From the NCBI RefSeq assembly GCF_030378165.1, contig NZ_CP119766.1:1922001-1986000 (forward strand): 64,000 nt of DNA, written 5' to 3'. Each line of letters starts with the position of its first letter. Positions within the stretch are counted from its first letter, which is position 1. The DNA comes from Flavobacterium panacagri (lineage in GTDB: Bacteria; Bacteroidota; Bacteroidia; Flavobacteriales; Flavobacteriaceae). Below the pieces are notes generated by a model. It was not told where the DNA came from. It saw nothing but the letters and a program-made list of their open reading frames with translations, and ran no database searches. Shown here one piece after another: positions 19,576-28,386 of this stretch. The translations under genes were made by a program, and so were the position numbers.

Positions 19576-19956
19576 ATGAGCATACCAGCAAATTTAAAGT
19601 ACACAAAAGATCACGAATGGGTTAGCATCGAAGGAGATGTTGCGACTGTAGGAATTACTCATTTTGCACAAAAAGAGTTAGGAGATATCGTGTATGTTGA
19701 GGTAGAAACTTTAGATCAGACACTTTCAAAAGATGAAGTTTTTGGAACTGTTGAGGCTGTAAAAACAGTTTCAGATTTATTCTTACCATTAACAGGTGAA
19801 ATCATTGCTTTTAATGAAGATTTAGAAAGTGCTCCAGAAACTGTAAATTCAGATCCTTACGGAGCTGGATGGATGATTAAAATTAAAATTGCTGATGCTT
19901 CAGAAATTGATACTTTATTATCTGACCAAGCTTATAAAGATTTAATCGGTGCCTAA
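19576..19956 (+). CDS. gcvH: Glycine cleavage system protein H
   Basis: 126 residues. The lipoyl-carrier fold is seen in [26 protein letters not shown] and in [13 protein letters not shown], where Lys63 is the lipoylation site. The H protein shuttles the aminomethyl group between the P, T and L proteins of glycine cleavage. The P and T genes are not in this window, which is common in Bacteroidota. The last 8 bases overlap the GTG start of the VanZ-like gene. Confidence 0.96.
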   Translation: MSIPANLKYTKDHEWVSIEGDVATVGITHFAQKELGDIVYVEVETLDQTLSKDEVFGTVEAVKTVSDLFLPLTGEIIAFNEDLESAPETVNSDPYGAGWMIKIKIADASEIDTLLSDQAYKDLIGA

Positions 19957-20332
19957 ACAGTTATTATTAATTTGGGCAATTATCTGCTCTGGAATTATTG
20001 CTTATTTGTGTCTAACAGATTCAAGTAATTTGCCAGCGGTTAATTTTCCAAGCCTTGATAAAATTGTACATTTCTGTTTTCATTTTGGATTTACAATTTC
20101 ATGGATTCTGTTTTTCAAAAAGGAATTAAAAGGAAAGGAAGCAGATGATTATAAAGCCTATTTGATTTCGTTTATATTTTCAGTTTTTTTTGGAATTACA
20201 ATCGAAATCCTGCAAAATGCTCTTACGGTTACTAGAGCGGCAGATATTTCAGATGTTTTGGCAAATGCTCTTGGGGCATTTATGGCAGTCTTTTCTGCTA
20301 TAGCTTTCAAAAAGCAGATCGATAAGATATAA
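19949..20332 (+). CDS. VanZ-like family membrane protein
   Basis: 127 residues with four predicted transmembrane helices and the VanZ-family pattern [16 protein letters not shown] plus FGITIEILQ and [15 protein letters not shown]. Its start is GTG inside the gcvH 3' end (8-base overlap), which suggests translational coupling. The exact biochemical role of small VanZ-like proteins is not established. This gene sits between gcvH and deoC in the sprA neighbourhood. A strong terminator follows at 20341. Confidence 0.88.
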   Translation: MPKQLLLIWAIICSGIIAYLCLTDSSNLPAVNFPSLDKIVHFCFHFGFTISWILFFKKELKGKEADDYKAYLISFIFSVFFGITIEILQNALTVTRAADISDVLANALGAFMAVFSAIAFKKQIDKI

Positions 20333-20340
20333 AAATACTA

Positions 20341-20365
20341 AAACCCACTTCGGTGGGTTTTTTTC
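20341..20365 (+). terminator. Strong rho-independent terminator after the VanZ-like gene
   Basis: AAACCCAC (20341-20348), UUCG tetraloop, GTGGGTTT (20353-20360), then TTTTT. The UUCG loop makes it exceptionally stable. Confidence 0.9.
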
Positions 20366-20414
20366 TACAAGAAAATCAAAGTTTTAAAAGACTGTTTTTT
20401 ATCAATATAAAATG

Positions 20415-20422
20415 TACTTTTG
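20415..20422 (+). promoter_or_regulatory. -7 box of deoC
   Basis: TACTTTTG matches TAnnTTTG and lies 27 bases before the ATG at 20450. It overlaps a possible TTG codon at 20420, so translation must start downstream of it. Confidence 0.5.
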
Positions 20423-20449
20423 TGCTGGTTTTCTGCAACTTTAATCCTT

Positions 20450-21193
20450 ATGAATGTAAAGCAATATTTAGATTCCACTTATTTAAAAACTGCCTCGCAA
20501 GCTGGTCTTTCGGAAGCAGAAAATACTATTGTGGTAAAAAAAGCAATTGCCGAAGCTATTGAGGAAGGATTCAAATTGATTATGATTCGTCCAGAATATG
20601 TTTCTTTAGCCAAAGAAATGATTGTAAAAGCGAATTCTGTTTTATTAGTAGGGACTGTAATTGATTTTCCAGAAGGGAATTCAAGTCTGGAAACGAAAAT
20701 TAAGGAAGCTAATGAAGCAATTGCAAACGGAGCCGATGATTTAGATTTTGTATGCAATTATGAAGCTTTCAAAAATGGGGAAATAGATTTAGTAAAAAAA
20801 GAAATCTTAATAGGAACCCAGATTGGTTTAGCCAGCAATAAAACAGTAAAATGGATTATAGAAGTTGCAGCTCTGACAGATAAAGAGATTATTCAATTGT
20901 CTGCCTTAATTAAAAACGTTGTGGTTTCTCATTTTAATGAAGAAGATTTTGGGTCTGTTTTTGTAAAATCTTCAACAGGTTTTTATAAAACGGAAGACAA
21001 TCTTCCGAATGGAGCAACAATTCCAACCATAATTATAATGCTCGAAAATGCTTCACCATTACCAGTAAAAGCAGCTGGAGGTGTTCGTTCGTTTGAAGAA
21101 GCATCAGAAATGATTCGTTTAGGAGTTAAACGAATTGGAACTTCGGCGGCAAAAGCCATTGCTAATGGAGAAATTTCCCCAAATCAATATTAA
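20450..21193 (+). CDS. deoC: Deoxyribose-phosphate aldolase
   Basis: 247 residues from the ATG at 20450 (MNVKQYLDSTYLK). A longer frame from TTG at 20420 is rejected because that codon overlaps the -7 box. The enzyme splits 2-deoxyribose 5-phosphate into acetaldehyde and glyceraldehyde 3-phosphate in deoxynucleoside breakdown. Catalytic features are visible: DDLDF (Asp residues 96-99), the Schiff-base lysine Lys173 in FVKSSTG, and Lys207 in VKAAGGVR of the DeoC TIM barrel. The gene follows the terminator at 20341 and is followed after 19 bp by the RemB-like gene, probably on the same mRNA. Confidence 0.95.
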   Translation: MNVKQYLDSTYLKTASQAGLSEAENTIVVKKAIAEAIEEGFKLIMIRPEYVSLAKEMIVKANSVLLVGTVIDFPEGNSSLETKIKEANEAIANGADDLDFVCNYEAFKNGEIDLVKKEILIGTQIGLASNKTVKWIIEVAALTDKEIIQLSALIKNVVVSHFNEEDFGSVFVKSSTGFYKTEDNLPNGATIPTIIIMLENASPLPVKAAGGVRSFEEASEMIRLGVKRIGTSAAKAIANGEISPNQY

Positions 21194-21212
21194 ACAAATA
21201 CCGATATTATAA

Positions 21213-23336
21213 GTGAATAAGTTTTTTTTGTCCCTTGTTTTTATTTTTTCATTTTTCATTGTTTCATCACAGCAAAATGGGAATGCATCAATTCAGCCTG
21301 GTTTTTCGGCAGAAATGTTTCCTGTTTTTCCAAACTGCGAAAATTTGGATGGTAAAAAACTTGAAAATTGTTTTTATAAAGAAGTTCAGGATTTTGTGTT
21401 TACTAATTTTCAAGTTCCTGAAAATTTAAAACAGAATAACTATAAAGGACAGGTGAAAGTGCTTTTTGAGGTAAATGCCGAAGGAGAGTTTAAAGTAATT
21501 TATGTTTCGGCAGTAAATGAAGAGCTGTCTGAAGAATCAAAACGCGTTTTTGGGAAGTTTCCAAAAATAAAACCATCAACATATAACGGAAAAGCAACCT
21601 ATTCAAAATATACGATTTCAATTGATATTCCGTTGAAAAGTTCAGAACAGCTTGCTGCAGAAGCTTTGGCGGCAGCCGAAATTTTAAAACCACTCGAAAA
21701 ACCAATGACAGAGCTGGATAGTATTGTCTATAAAAAATACAATAATCCAGAATTCGAAAGTCATTTAAATATTCCATTTTCTCATAGTTATTATGCGCAG
21801 TTTGATGGTGCTATGAACCAAGTGGGAAGCAATAATCATACGGCTTCAAAACCTTACACTTATACTGAAGTTTCAAAATATTATAATTTGAAAGCGGTCA
21901 ATCAATCCTTGCAGAAAAATGTTTCCTCTTGGCTGGGAAGAAAATGGTGGAACGAAAATATGGTGCAGATTCAAGGAGAAGGTTACTGGTTTTCTTTAAA
22001 TCCGATTGTCGATTTACAGCTTGGAAAAGCCTCGGATAATGATGCGTCTTATACTTATGTAAATACGAGAGCCTTGAATTTTAGAGGAGGTTTAGGAGAA
22101 CAGATCAATTTTACGACTACGTTTTTTGAGAGTCAAGGAAGATTTGCGGGTTATTTCAATGATTATGCAGAATCTATTAAACCGTCTGGAGGAAATCCAG
22201 CAATTATTCCAGGTGTTGGAATTGCAAAACGATTTAAAACTGATGCATACGACTTTCCTTTAGCAGATGCTAATATTACTTTTGCGCCAAGCAAAATTTT
22301 TGATTTACAGTTAGGTTATGGTCGAAATTTTATTGGTGATGGTTACCGTTCGCTTTTGGAAGGTGATGGAGCAAGTCCGTATCCATATTTTAAAATCAAT
22401 ACTAATTTCTGGAAAATAAAGTATACGAATACTTATATGTGGATGAAAGATGTTCGTCCAGAAGTGACCGAAGAAAGGACATATGCAACCAAGTTTATGG
22501 CGAATCATTATTTGAGCTGGAATGTTTCGAATAGATTAAACTTAGGTTTCTTTGAATCTGTAGTTTGGACAGATTCCAATAACAGAGGATTTGATATCAA
22601 CTTTGTAAATCCAATTATTTTTTATCGTGCCGTAGAATTTGGTTCTTCATCAAAAAGCGGAAATGCACTTTTAGGGTTAACAGGTAAATACAAATGGAAT
22701 AACAGTATTAATTTATATTCTCAATTTTTAATCGATGAATTTTCTGTTTCAGATGTTGGGGCAGGAAACCAAAGCTGGAAAAATAAATTTGGTTTTCAAT
22801 TGGGAGCAAAGTATTTTAATGCATTTAATGTGAAAGATTTATTGGTTCAGGTTGAATTTAATCATGTTCGTCCTTATGTATATTCGCATAGTGCGGTTAT
22901 TACAAATTACGGACATAACAATCAAAGTGTTGGGCATCAATGGGGAGGAAACTTTAAAGAGTTAATTTTAATTGGACGTTATCATAAAGGCCGTTTGTTT
23001 GGAGATGCTAAATTCACGATGGGAACAAGAGGTTTAGATTTTGATACTGCAACAGATTCTTATAATTATGGAGGAAATATCTATAAAAGTTACGATGAAA
23101 AACGTCCGTATGATACAGGTGTAAAAGTAGGTCAGGGAAATAAAACCAGTATTTTTATTGCAGATGTCCAAGGAGGTTATTTAATTAATCCAATGACGAA
23201 TTTAAAATTGTTTGGAAGTCTAATCTATCGTAATTTTGATCCAACACAGGAAACGGCAACCACTTTTAAGCAAAGTACAACGTGGTTTAGTATCGGATTG
23301 CGTTCAGATATTTTTAACTGGTATTTTGATTACTAG
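21213..23336 (+). CDS. remB: RemB-like gliding motility outer-membrane protein
   Basis: 707 residues, starting at GTG with a signal peptide (about 1-19, ending FIVSSQQ). Residues about 60-140 look like a TonB C-terminal-type fold (KGQVKVLFEVNAEGEFKVI, YSKYTISIDIPL). The rest is beta-strand-rich with many aromatics and ends WYFDY, typical of an outer-membrane barrel related to Wzi/capsule-assembly proteins (FDLQLGYGRNFIGDGYRSLL). In F. johnsoniae a gene in this position, four genes after sprA, is named remB and affects gliding. The name is given by neighbourhood and overall form, so it is probable rather than certain. Confidence 0.68.
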   Translation: MNKFFLSLVFIFSFFIVSSQQNGNASIQPGFSAEMFPVFPNCENLDGKKLENCFYKEVQDFVFTNFQVPENLKQNNYKGQVKVLFEVNAEGEFKVIYVSAVNEELSEESKRVFGKFPKIKPSTYNGKATYSKYTISIDIPLKSSEQLAAEALAAAEILKPLEKPMTELDSIVYKKYNNPEFESHLNIPFSHSYYAQFDGAMNQVGSNNHTASKPYTYTEVSKYYNLKAVNQSLQKNVSSWLGRKWWNENMVQIQGEGYWFSLNPIVDLQLGKASDNDASYTYVNTRALNFRGGLGEQINFTTTFFESQGRFAGYFNDYAESIKPSGGNPAIIPGVGIAKRFKTDAYDFPLADANITFAPSKIFDLQLGYGRNFIGDGYRSLLEGDGASPYPYFKINTNFWKIKYTNTYMWMKDVRPEVTEERTYATKFMANHYLSWNVSNRLNLGFFESVVWTDSNNRGFDINFVNPIIFYRAVEFGSSSKSGNALLGLTGKYKWNNSINLYSQFLIDEFSVSDVGAGNQSWKNKFGFQLGAKYFNAFNVKDLLVQVEFNHVRPYVYSHSAVITNYGHNNQSVGHQWGGNFKELILIGRYHKGRLFGDAKFTMGTRGLDFDTATDSYNYGGNIYKSYDEKRPYDTGVKVGQGNKTSIFIADVQGGYLINPMTNLKLFGSLIYRNFDPTQETATTFKQSTTWFSIGLRSDIFNWYFDY

Positions 23337-23450
23337 TTTTTAATAAGATTTTTCGAAATAATAGTGTTAAAGTATGGCGAGTTCTTAATTTGTAAAGGTT
23401 TTATTGAAAAAAATCTATTTTTATAGGTCTAAATTCTACAATCTAATTTG

Positions 23451-23458
23451 TACATTTG
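23451..23458 (+). promoter_or_regulatory. -7 box of the heme O synthase / cytochrome oxidase operon
   Basis: TACATTTG within TTTGTACATTTGCA is a very good match to the Bacteroidota -7 element. A TTG codon at 23448 falls on it and so cannot be the gene start. No clear TTG lies at the -33 spacing. Confidence 0.5.
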
Positions 23459-23492
23459 CAGCACTCAAAAAAATACACAAACAACAACAGTA

Positions 23493-24395
23493 TTGAACGC
23501 TTCGAAAAATACATTATCACTCAAATCAATATTTCTAGATTTTAAAGAGATTACTAAAGCTGGTTTAGCTATCAGTGTTTTGTTTTCATCTATTGCAGGA
23601 TATTTATTAGGAGTTGATTCAGATCATCCTTTTAAGTGGAGTGTTTTGCTGGTTTTGTCTATTGGAGGTTACTGTATGGTTGGAGCTTCAAATGCTTTCA
23701 ATCAAGTAATTGAGAAAGATATTGATTCTTTAATGGATCGTACTAAAAACCGTCCAGTTCCTTCTGGGCGTATGTCTCCAAAAGTGGCATTATTGGTGGC
23801 AAGTCTTTTGACCATTTTAGGGATTGCACTTCTTTATACAATCAATGCAAAGTCAGCAATGTTTGCTGCGATTTCTATATTTCTTTACACCAGTATTTAT
23901 ACACCATTAAAAACCGTTACTTCGTTATCTGTTTTTGTGGGGGCCTTTCCTGGAGCAATTCCGTTTATGTTAGGCTGGGTTGCAGCTACAGGAGAGTTTG
24001 GTATTGAAGCAGGAACTCTGTTTTTAATTCAGTTTTTCTGGCAGTTTCCTCATTTCTGGTCTATCGGATGGTTTTTGTATGAAGATTACGAGAAAGCAGG
24101 GATCTTTATGCTTCCAACAGGAAAGAAAGATAATGGTACTGCATTGCAGATTATTTTGTATACAATTTGGCTTATAATAGCATCATTACTGCCGGTTTTA
24201 GGTTTTACAGGGCAATTATTTATTTCTCCAATTGCAGCAGTTTTAGTATTTCTATTAGGAATCTGGATGCTTTTTTATGCAGTCCGTTTGTATAAATTAA
24301 GAACTGCAAAAGCAGCGAGAACTTTAATGCTGGTAAGCGTGTCTTATATTTCGCTGTTGCAGATTGTGTTTATAGTAGATAAATTTTTAAGATAG
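23493..24395 (+). CDS. ctaB: Protoheme IX farnesyltransferase (heme O synthase)
   Basis: 300 residues from TTG at 23493 (MNASKNTLSLKSIF). No ATG occurs before the conserved core, and the upstream TTG at 23448 lies on the promoter. This UbiA-family membrane enzyme adds farnesyl to heme B to give heme O for the oxidase. Visible motifs are NAFNQVIEKDIDSLMDRTKN followed by RPVPSGR (the Asp-rich prenyl-diphosphate site) and YEDYEKAGIFMLP. There are about eight or nine membrane helices. It heads a block of oxidase subunits and assembly factors, with the next gene starting 2 bases after its stop. Confidence 0.93.
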   Translation: MNASKNTLSLKSIFLDFKEITKAGLAISVLFSSIAGYLLGVDSDHPFKWSVLLVLSIGGYCMVGASNAFNQVIEKDIDSLMDRTKNRPVPSGRMSPKVALLVASLLTILGIALLYTINAKSAMFAAISIFLYTSIYTPLKTVTSLSVFVGAFPGAIPFMLGWVAATGEFGIEAGTLFLIQFFWQFPHFWSIGWFLYEDYEKAGIFMLPTGKKDNGTALQIILYTIWLIIASLLPVLGFTGQLFISPIAAVLVFLLGIWMLFYAVRLYKLRTAKAARTLMLVSVSYISLLQIVFIVDKFLR

Positions 24396-24397
24396 TT

Positions 24398-24985
24398 ATG
24401 GAAATGACAATGAAAATAAACGAAGAACAAGAAAGAAAATCAAAATCGGCTAAACTGATATTGCTTTTTGCTATGGTTAGTATGACCATGATGTTTGCAG
24501 GATTAACAAGTGCATTTGTGGTAAGCAAGTCTAGGGCAGATTGGTTGAAAGATTTTCAAATTCCAGTAGCTTTTTATTATAGTACGGCGGTTATCATTGG
24601 TTGCAGCGTTGCTTTTTATTTTGCAAAAAAAGCAATTCAAAAAGATAATAGAAGTGCTGCTTCTACGTTTCTTTTAGGAACTTTGGCTTTAGGAACCCTA
24701 TTTGTTGTTTTGCAATTTATAGGTTTTGGGCAAATCATAGAAAGCGGTTATTACATGACGGGACAAGGTAGTTCAATTACTACAACTTTTCTTTATGTTA
24801 TTGCTCTAATGCACTTATTGCACGTTGCAGGAGGATTAATTTCACTTTTAATTATAATTTATAATCATTTTAAACAAAAATACAACTCGACTCAAACTCT
24901 TGGGATAGAGCTAGGTGCGATGTATTGGCACTTTTTGGATTTATTATGGGTATTATTATTTTTATTTTTATATTTCTTTAAATAA
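24398..24985 (+). CDS. Heme-copper oxidase subunit III family protein (short form)
   Basis: 195 residues with five predicted membrane helices and the subunit III signature LGAMYWHFLDLLWVLLF at the C-terminus (the motif YWHFxDxxW). Subunit III belongs to the aa3/bo3-type oxidase complex in the cytoplasmic membrane. The gene is tightly packed behind ctaB. A second, larger subunit III homologue follows at 25028. Paired subunit III genes are usual in Bacteroidota. Which one associates with which catalytic subunit cannot be told here because subunits I and II are absent. Confidence 0.88.
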   Translation: MEMTMKINEEQERKSKSAKLILLFAMVSMTMMFAGLTSAFVVSKSRADWLKDFQIPVAFYYSTAVIIGCSVAFYFAKKAIQKDNRSAASTFLLGTLALGTLFVVLQFIGFGQIIESGYYMTGQGSSITTTFLYVIALMHLLHVAGGLISLLIIIYNHFKQKYNSTQTLGIELGAMYWHFLDLLWVLLFLFLYFFK

Positions 24986-24995
24986 GAAAAAAACG

Positions 24996-25003
24996 TAAAT
25001 TTG
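24996..25003 (+). promoter_or_regulatory. Possible internal -7 box before the large subunit III gene
   Basis: TAAATTTG matches TAnnTTTG, 24 bases before the ATG at 25028. No TTG was found at -33. It could give the second oxidase segment separate expression. Confidence 0.35.
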
Positions 25004-25027
25004 GGAACTTTTTAACGAATATCTTTT

Positions 25028-26014
25028 ATGGGAGCGACAGTTACTACTGCAAACAACGACGAAAAAACTTGGGGGGGTGGTCATGAGATCCAGCCGCTAG
25101 GATCAAGTTATGGTAAAATGATGATGTGGTTTTTTATCGTATCAGATGCCTTAACATTCTCTGGATTTCTAGGAGCTTATGGTTTTTCTAGATTTAAATT
25201 TATTGAAACTTGGCCTTTGGCTGATGAAGTGTTTACTCACTTTCCATTTATGCATGGTGTTGCGGCTCCAATGTATTATGTAGCATTAATGACTTTTATT
25301 TTGATTTTTTCTTCTGTAACAATGGTTTTGGCTGTTGATGCAGGTCACCAATTGAAAAAGACAAAAGTTGCAATTTATATGTTCTTAACTATTATTGGAG
25401 GTCTTATTTTCGTTGGTTCTCAAGCTTGGGAATGGAAAAACTTCATTAAAGGAGAATATGGTGCAGTTGAAACAGTTGGAGGTAGTTTACTTCAATTCGT
25501 GGATAAAGATGGTAAAAGAGTAGCTTTAGCTGATTTTGCTGTTAAATTGCCAGAGCAAAGAGAAGCTTTAACAAGAAGCCACTCAACTTGGTTTATGGAA
25601 GATGCTGAATCTCAGCCAAGCTTTACTGTTGCTGAAGTTCAAGCTGGATTTAAAGCACACCCAGAAATTTTAATTAGAACAGAAAAACTTACTGATAAAA
25701 AGAAAAAAACAGTTTTATCAAGAGAAGAATCTGAAAAACATTTAGCAAGTGCTAAATACGTAGTAGAAGGAGCTAACTTGATCAGAAACGAATATGGTAA
25801 TAAATTATTCGCTGATTTCTTCTTTTTCATTACAGGTTTCCACGGATTCCACGTATTCTCTGGAGTTATCATCAATATCATCATTTTCTTTAATGTATTA
25901 TTAGGTACTTACGAGAAAAGAAGAAGCTACGAAATGGTTGAAAAAGTTGGTTTATACTGGCACTTCGTAGATTTAGTTTGGGTATTTGTATTTACAGTAT
26001 TCTACCTAGTTTAA
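25028..26014 (+). CDS. Cytochrome c oxidase subunit III (long form with inserted loop)
   Basis: 328 residues. The N-terminus (KMMMWFFIVSDALTFSGFLGAYGFSRF) and C-terminus (ITGFHGFHVFSGVI, GLYWHFVDLVWVFVFTVFYLV) are typical subunit III helices. Residues about 152-258 form a long charged, soluble insert (for example KTVLSREESEKHLASAKYV) between membrane helices. This is much larger than the corresponding loop in proteobacterial homologues and probably lies outside the membrane core. The subunit IV gene follows 20 bp downstream. Confidence 0.9.
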   Translation: MGATVTTANNDEKTWGGGHEIQPLGSSYGKMMMWFFIVSDALTFSGFLGAYGFSRFKFIETWPLADEVFTHFPFMHGVAAPMYYVALMTFILIFSSVTMVLAVDAGHQLKKTKVAIYMFLTIIGGLIFVGSQAWEWKNFIKGEYGAVETVGGSLLQFVDKDGKRVALADFAVKLPEQREALTRSHSTWFMEDAESQPSFTVAEVQAGFKAHPEILIRTEKLTDKKKKTVLSREESEKHLASAKYVVEGANLIRNEYGNKLFADFFFFITGFHGFHVFSGVIINIIIFFNVLLGTYEKRRSYEMVEKVGLYWHFVDLVWVFVFTVFYLV

Positions 26015-26034
26015 TCTTTTAGAATTTAATTATT

Positions 26035-26385
26035 ATGTCACACGAGCACGTATCAAATACAAAAAGAATCTGGTTTGTTTTCGGATTACTTTCAGTAGTA
26101 ACTACAGTAGAAGTTATTTTAGGTATCTACAAACCTGCATCATTAGAATTCACGCATTTTATCGGTTTGAATTTGTTAAACTGGATTTTCTATATCCTTA
26201 CCATTTTCAAAGCATATTATATTGTATGGGCATTTATGCACATGGAAGGTGAAAAAAGCAGCCTTAGATGGTCTGTTGTTTCTCCTGTTATCTTCCTAGT
26301 TTTATATTTATTGTTTATTCTGTTAACAGAGGGGCATTATATTTATGGGGTTTTTAAAGATTCTACTATTAAATGGAATTTTTAA
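26035..26385 (+). CDS. Cytochrome C oxidase subunit IV family protein
   Basis: 116 residues with three membrane helices, a His-bearing N-terminus (MSHEHVSNTKRIW) and the conserved FKAYYIVWAFMHMEGEKSSLRW segment typical of the prokaryotic subunit IV (COX4_pro/CtaF) family. It probably stabilises the oxidase complex. It is the last gene before the terminator at 26408. Confidence 0.88.
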   Translation: MSHEHVSNTKRIWFVFGLLSVVTTVEVILGIYKPASLEFTHFIGLNLLNWIFYILTIFKAYYIVWAFMHMEGEKSSLRWSVVSPVIFLVLYLLFILLTEGHYIYGVFKDSTIKWNF

Positions 26386-26407
26386 CATGATATTAATTCG
26401 AAAAGAG

Positions 26408-26434
26408 TCCCGATAACATCGGGATTTTTTTATT
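26408..26434 (+). terminator. Terminator after the oxidase subunit IV gene
   Basis: TCCCGAT (26408-26414), loop AAC, ATCGGGA (26418-26424), then a run of T. Confidence 0.85.
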
Positions 26435-26438
26435 TTTG
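26431..26438 (+). promoter_or_regulatory. -7 box of the SCO assembly genes
   Basis: TATTTTTG matches TAnnTTTG, starts within the T tract of the preceding terminator and lies 25 bases before the ATG at 26464. Confidence 0.35.
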
Positions 26439-26463
26439 TACCTCAATAATTTCCGTTAATACA

Positions 26464-27105
26464 ATGAAAAAAAATATAGTTCTCTTTGTACTTTTTGTTC
26501 TGCCAATTGTAGCTTATTTGTTTTTTGCTTCTGGTGTAAATAGTTTTACAACTCTTCCTGTAATAACACCAAAAGTAGCCGATTTTGGAAATTGGGAATC
26601 ATTAAACGGAAAAAAAGTTTCTCTGGATAAAAAAATTACAGTACTTGGTTTTTCAGGTTCAAATATTCTGGAGAATAGAGGGAATTATTTTAATTTAAAT
26701 GAAAAGATTTACAAACGATACAACGGTTTTGAAGATCTACAATTCGTAATTTTATGTCCGCTTGGAACTGAAAAAGAAGCACAGAAAATTGTTGATGCTT
26801 TATCGCCTTTTACAGATGTGAAAAACTGGAATTTTGTTTTTGCATCAAATGAAGAAATTCAACAGTTTTATGATCAGCTTCATTTAAAAGGAAAACTAAA
26901 TCAAAATCTTGGAACTTCAAATGTTTATATTGTAGACAAAGAGCGTAATCTTAGAGGAAGAAAAGATCAGAAAGAATATAAAGAAGGATACGACACTTTT
27001 CATCCTTCAGAATTAAGCAATGAAATGCTGGATGACTTTAAAATCATCTTGTATGAATACCGCGCCGCTTTAAAGAAAAATCATAACGCTACAAAGCAAC
27101 TTTAA
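26464..27105 (+). CDS. Membrane-anchored thioredoxin-fold-like protein without the CxxxC pair
   Basis: 213 residues. One N-terminal membrane helix (about 5-25) precedes a soluble domain whose strand pattern (KKITVLGFSGSNILENRGNYFN, LQFVILCPLGTEKEAQKI, TSNVYIVDKERNLRGR) resembles SCO/thioredoxin-like proteins. The redox cysteines are missing; the only cysteine (in ILCPLG) lies elsewhere. It precedes the SCO gene by 12 bp, so it may assist copper delivery or dimerise with SCO. The function is inferred only from position and fold resemblance. Confidence 0.7.
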   Translation: MKKNIVLFVLFVLPIVAYLFFASGVNSFTTLPVITPKVADFGNWESLNGKKVSLDKKITVLGFSGSNILENRGNYFNLNEKIYKRYNGFEDLQFVILCPLGTEKEAQKIVDALSPFTDVKNWNFVFASNEEIQQFYDQLHLKGKLNQNLGTSNVYIVDKERNLRGRKDQKEYKEGYDTFHPSELSNEMLDDFKIILYEYRAALKKNHNATKQL

Positions 27106-27117
27106 TACTCGTTTATA

Positions 27118-27804
27118 ATGTTCAAAAATAAATCATATATAGGAATCTCCTTTGTTATTCTGATTTTTGGTATTTACGCTATTCCAAAAATTGTGGATCG
27201 AGTTAAAAATGGAGATGTTGTAAAAGGAAATCGTTTAGATAATGTCGAAGCAAAATCTTCAAAAGAAGCTAAATTGCTTACAATCGGCCCGGCTCCAAAA
27301 TTCGAATTAACGAATCAGGATAATGCAAAAGTATCTAATGAAACTTATAAGGGTAAAGTGTATGTTCTGGAGTTTTTCTTCACAACCTGTCCTTCGATCT
27401 GCCCAAAAATGAATATGAGTATGCTGGAAATTGAAAAGACTTTTTTTGGCAATCCAAATTTTGGAATCGTCTCGATTACTATAGATCCGAATCATGATAC
27501 GCCACAGGTTTTGAAAGACCATGCTAAATTGTTAGGCGTAAAATCGTCAAACTGGAATTTCTTAACCGGAGATAAAAATGTAATTATGGATTTATCGAAT
27601 AAAGGTTTTAATCTTTATGCTGGACAAAATGATAAAGTGAGTGGCGGTTTTGAGCATTCTGGATTATTTGCTTTGATTGATAAAGACGGAAATATTCGCT
27701 GCAGAAAAGATGAATTCGGAAATCCGACTATTTACTATGATGGTTTAGATAAAAAAGGAGTTCGTGATATTCAGCAAGACATTAAAATTTTATTAGAAGA
27801 ATAA
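27118..27804 (+). CDS. SCO family copper chaperone for cytochrome c oxidase
   Basis: 228 residues with an N-terminal membrane anchor and a thioredoxin-like domain on the outer face. The copper site is visible as Cys91 and Cys95 in FFFTTCPSICPKMN with His180 in GGFEHSG. SCO proteins deliver copper to, or reduce, the CuA site of oxidase subunit II. The gene sits inside the oxidase block between the cysteine-poor paralogue-like gene and a DUF420 gene. Confidence 0.93.
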   Translation: MFKNKSYIGISFVILIFGIYAIPKIVDRVKNGDVVKGNRLDNVEAKSSKEAKLLTIGPAPKFELTNQDNAKVSNETYKGKVYVLEFFFTTCPSICPKMNMSMLEIEKTFFGNPNFGIVSITIDPNHDTPQVLKDHAKLLGVKSSNWNFLTGDKNVIMDLSNKGFNLYAGQNDKVSGGFEHSGLFALIDKDGNIRCRKDEFGNPTIYYDGLDKKGVRDIQQDIKILLEE

Positions 27805-27806
27805 AA

Positions 27807-28349
27807 ATGGAAGACAATACTTTAGAAAAAAAATACAGCAAACTTATTATTGCAGTTTCAATTATCATTCCGGTTGTAGTGGCGATTTTGTTTGGAGTTA
27901 AATTAAAAGATTTTGGTTTTAATGTCGAGCCTTTATCTTTTTTACCTCCGATTTATGCAACAACAAATGGTATTACTGCTGTTGTTTTAGTTTGGGCTGT
28001 TTTGGCAATTAAAAAAGGAAACCAAAAATTACACGAAAGACTAATGACTTTTGCTATTGCTTTGTCGGTTGCATTTTTAGTTATGTATGTTGCGTATCAT
28101 ATGACCTCAGATTCTACAAAATATGGAGGGGAGGGAGCTTTACGTTATGTTTATTTCTTTATTCTTGTAACTCATATTTTATTGTCAATTACCATTATTC
28201 CATTGGTGCTTATTACCTATGTTAGAGCACTTGCAAAACGTTTTGACAGACATAGAAAAATTGCTAAAATAACGTTTCCACTTTGGTTATATGTTGCTGT
28301 AACAGGAGTTGTGGTTTACTTAATGATTTCACCGTATTATGTACATTAA
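27807..28349 (+). CDS. DUF420 family membrane protein
   Basis: 180 residues with five predicted membrane helices and conserved histidines in HERLMTFAIALSVAFLVMYVAYH and FILVTHILLSI, as in the DUF420/YozB family often found next to SCO and heme-copper oxidase genes. A role in oxidase assembly or heme handling is suspected from context; the family is uncharacterised to my knowledge. It starts 2 bases after the SCO stop. Confidence 0.85.
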   Translation: MEDNTLEKKYSKLIIAVSIIIPVVVAILFGVKLKDFGFNVEPLSFLPPIYATTNGITAVVLVWAVLAIKKGNQKLHERLMTFAIALSVAFLVMYVAYHMTSDSTKYGGEGALRYVYFFILVTHILLSITIIPLVLITYVRALAKRFDRHRKIAKITFPLWLYVAVTGVVVYLMISPYYVH

Positions 28350-28386
28350 AAATAAAATCCAAAAATCAAATTCCAAGATCCAAGCC

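Noticed and set aside
20420..20449. TTG 20420 as deoC start
   Set aside because: It overlaps the TACTTTTG -7 box, and the conserved DeoC N-terminus begins at ATG 20450.
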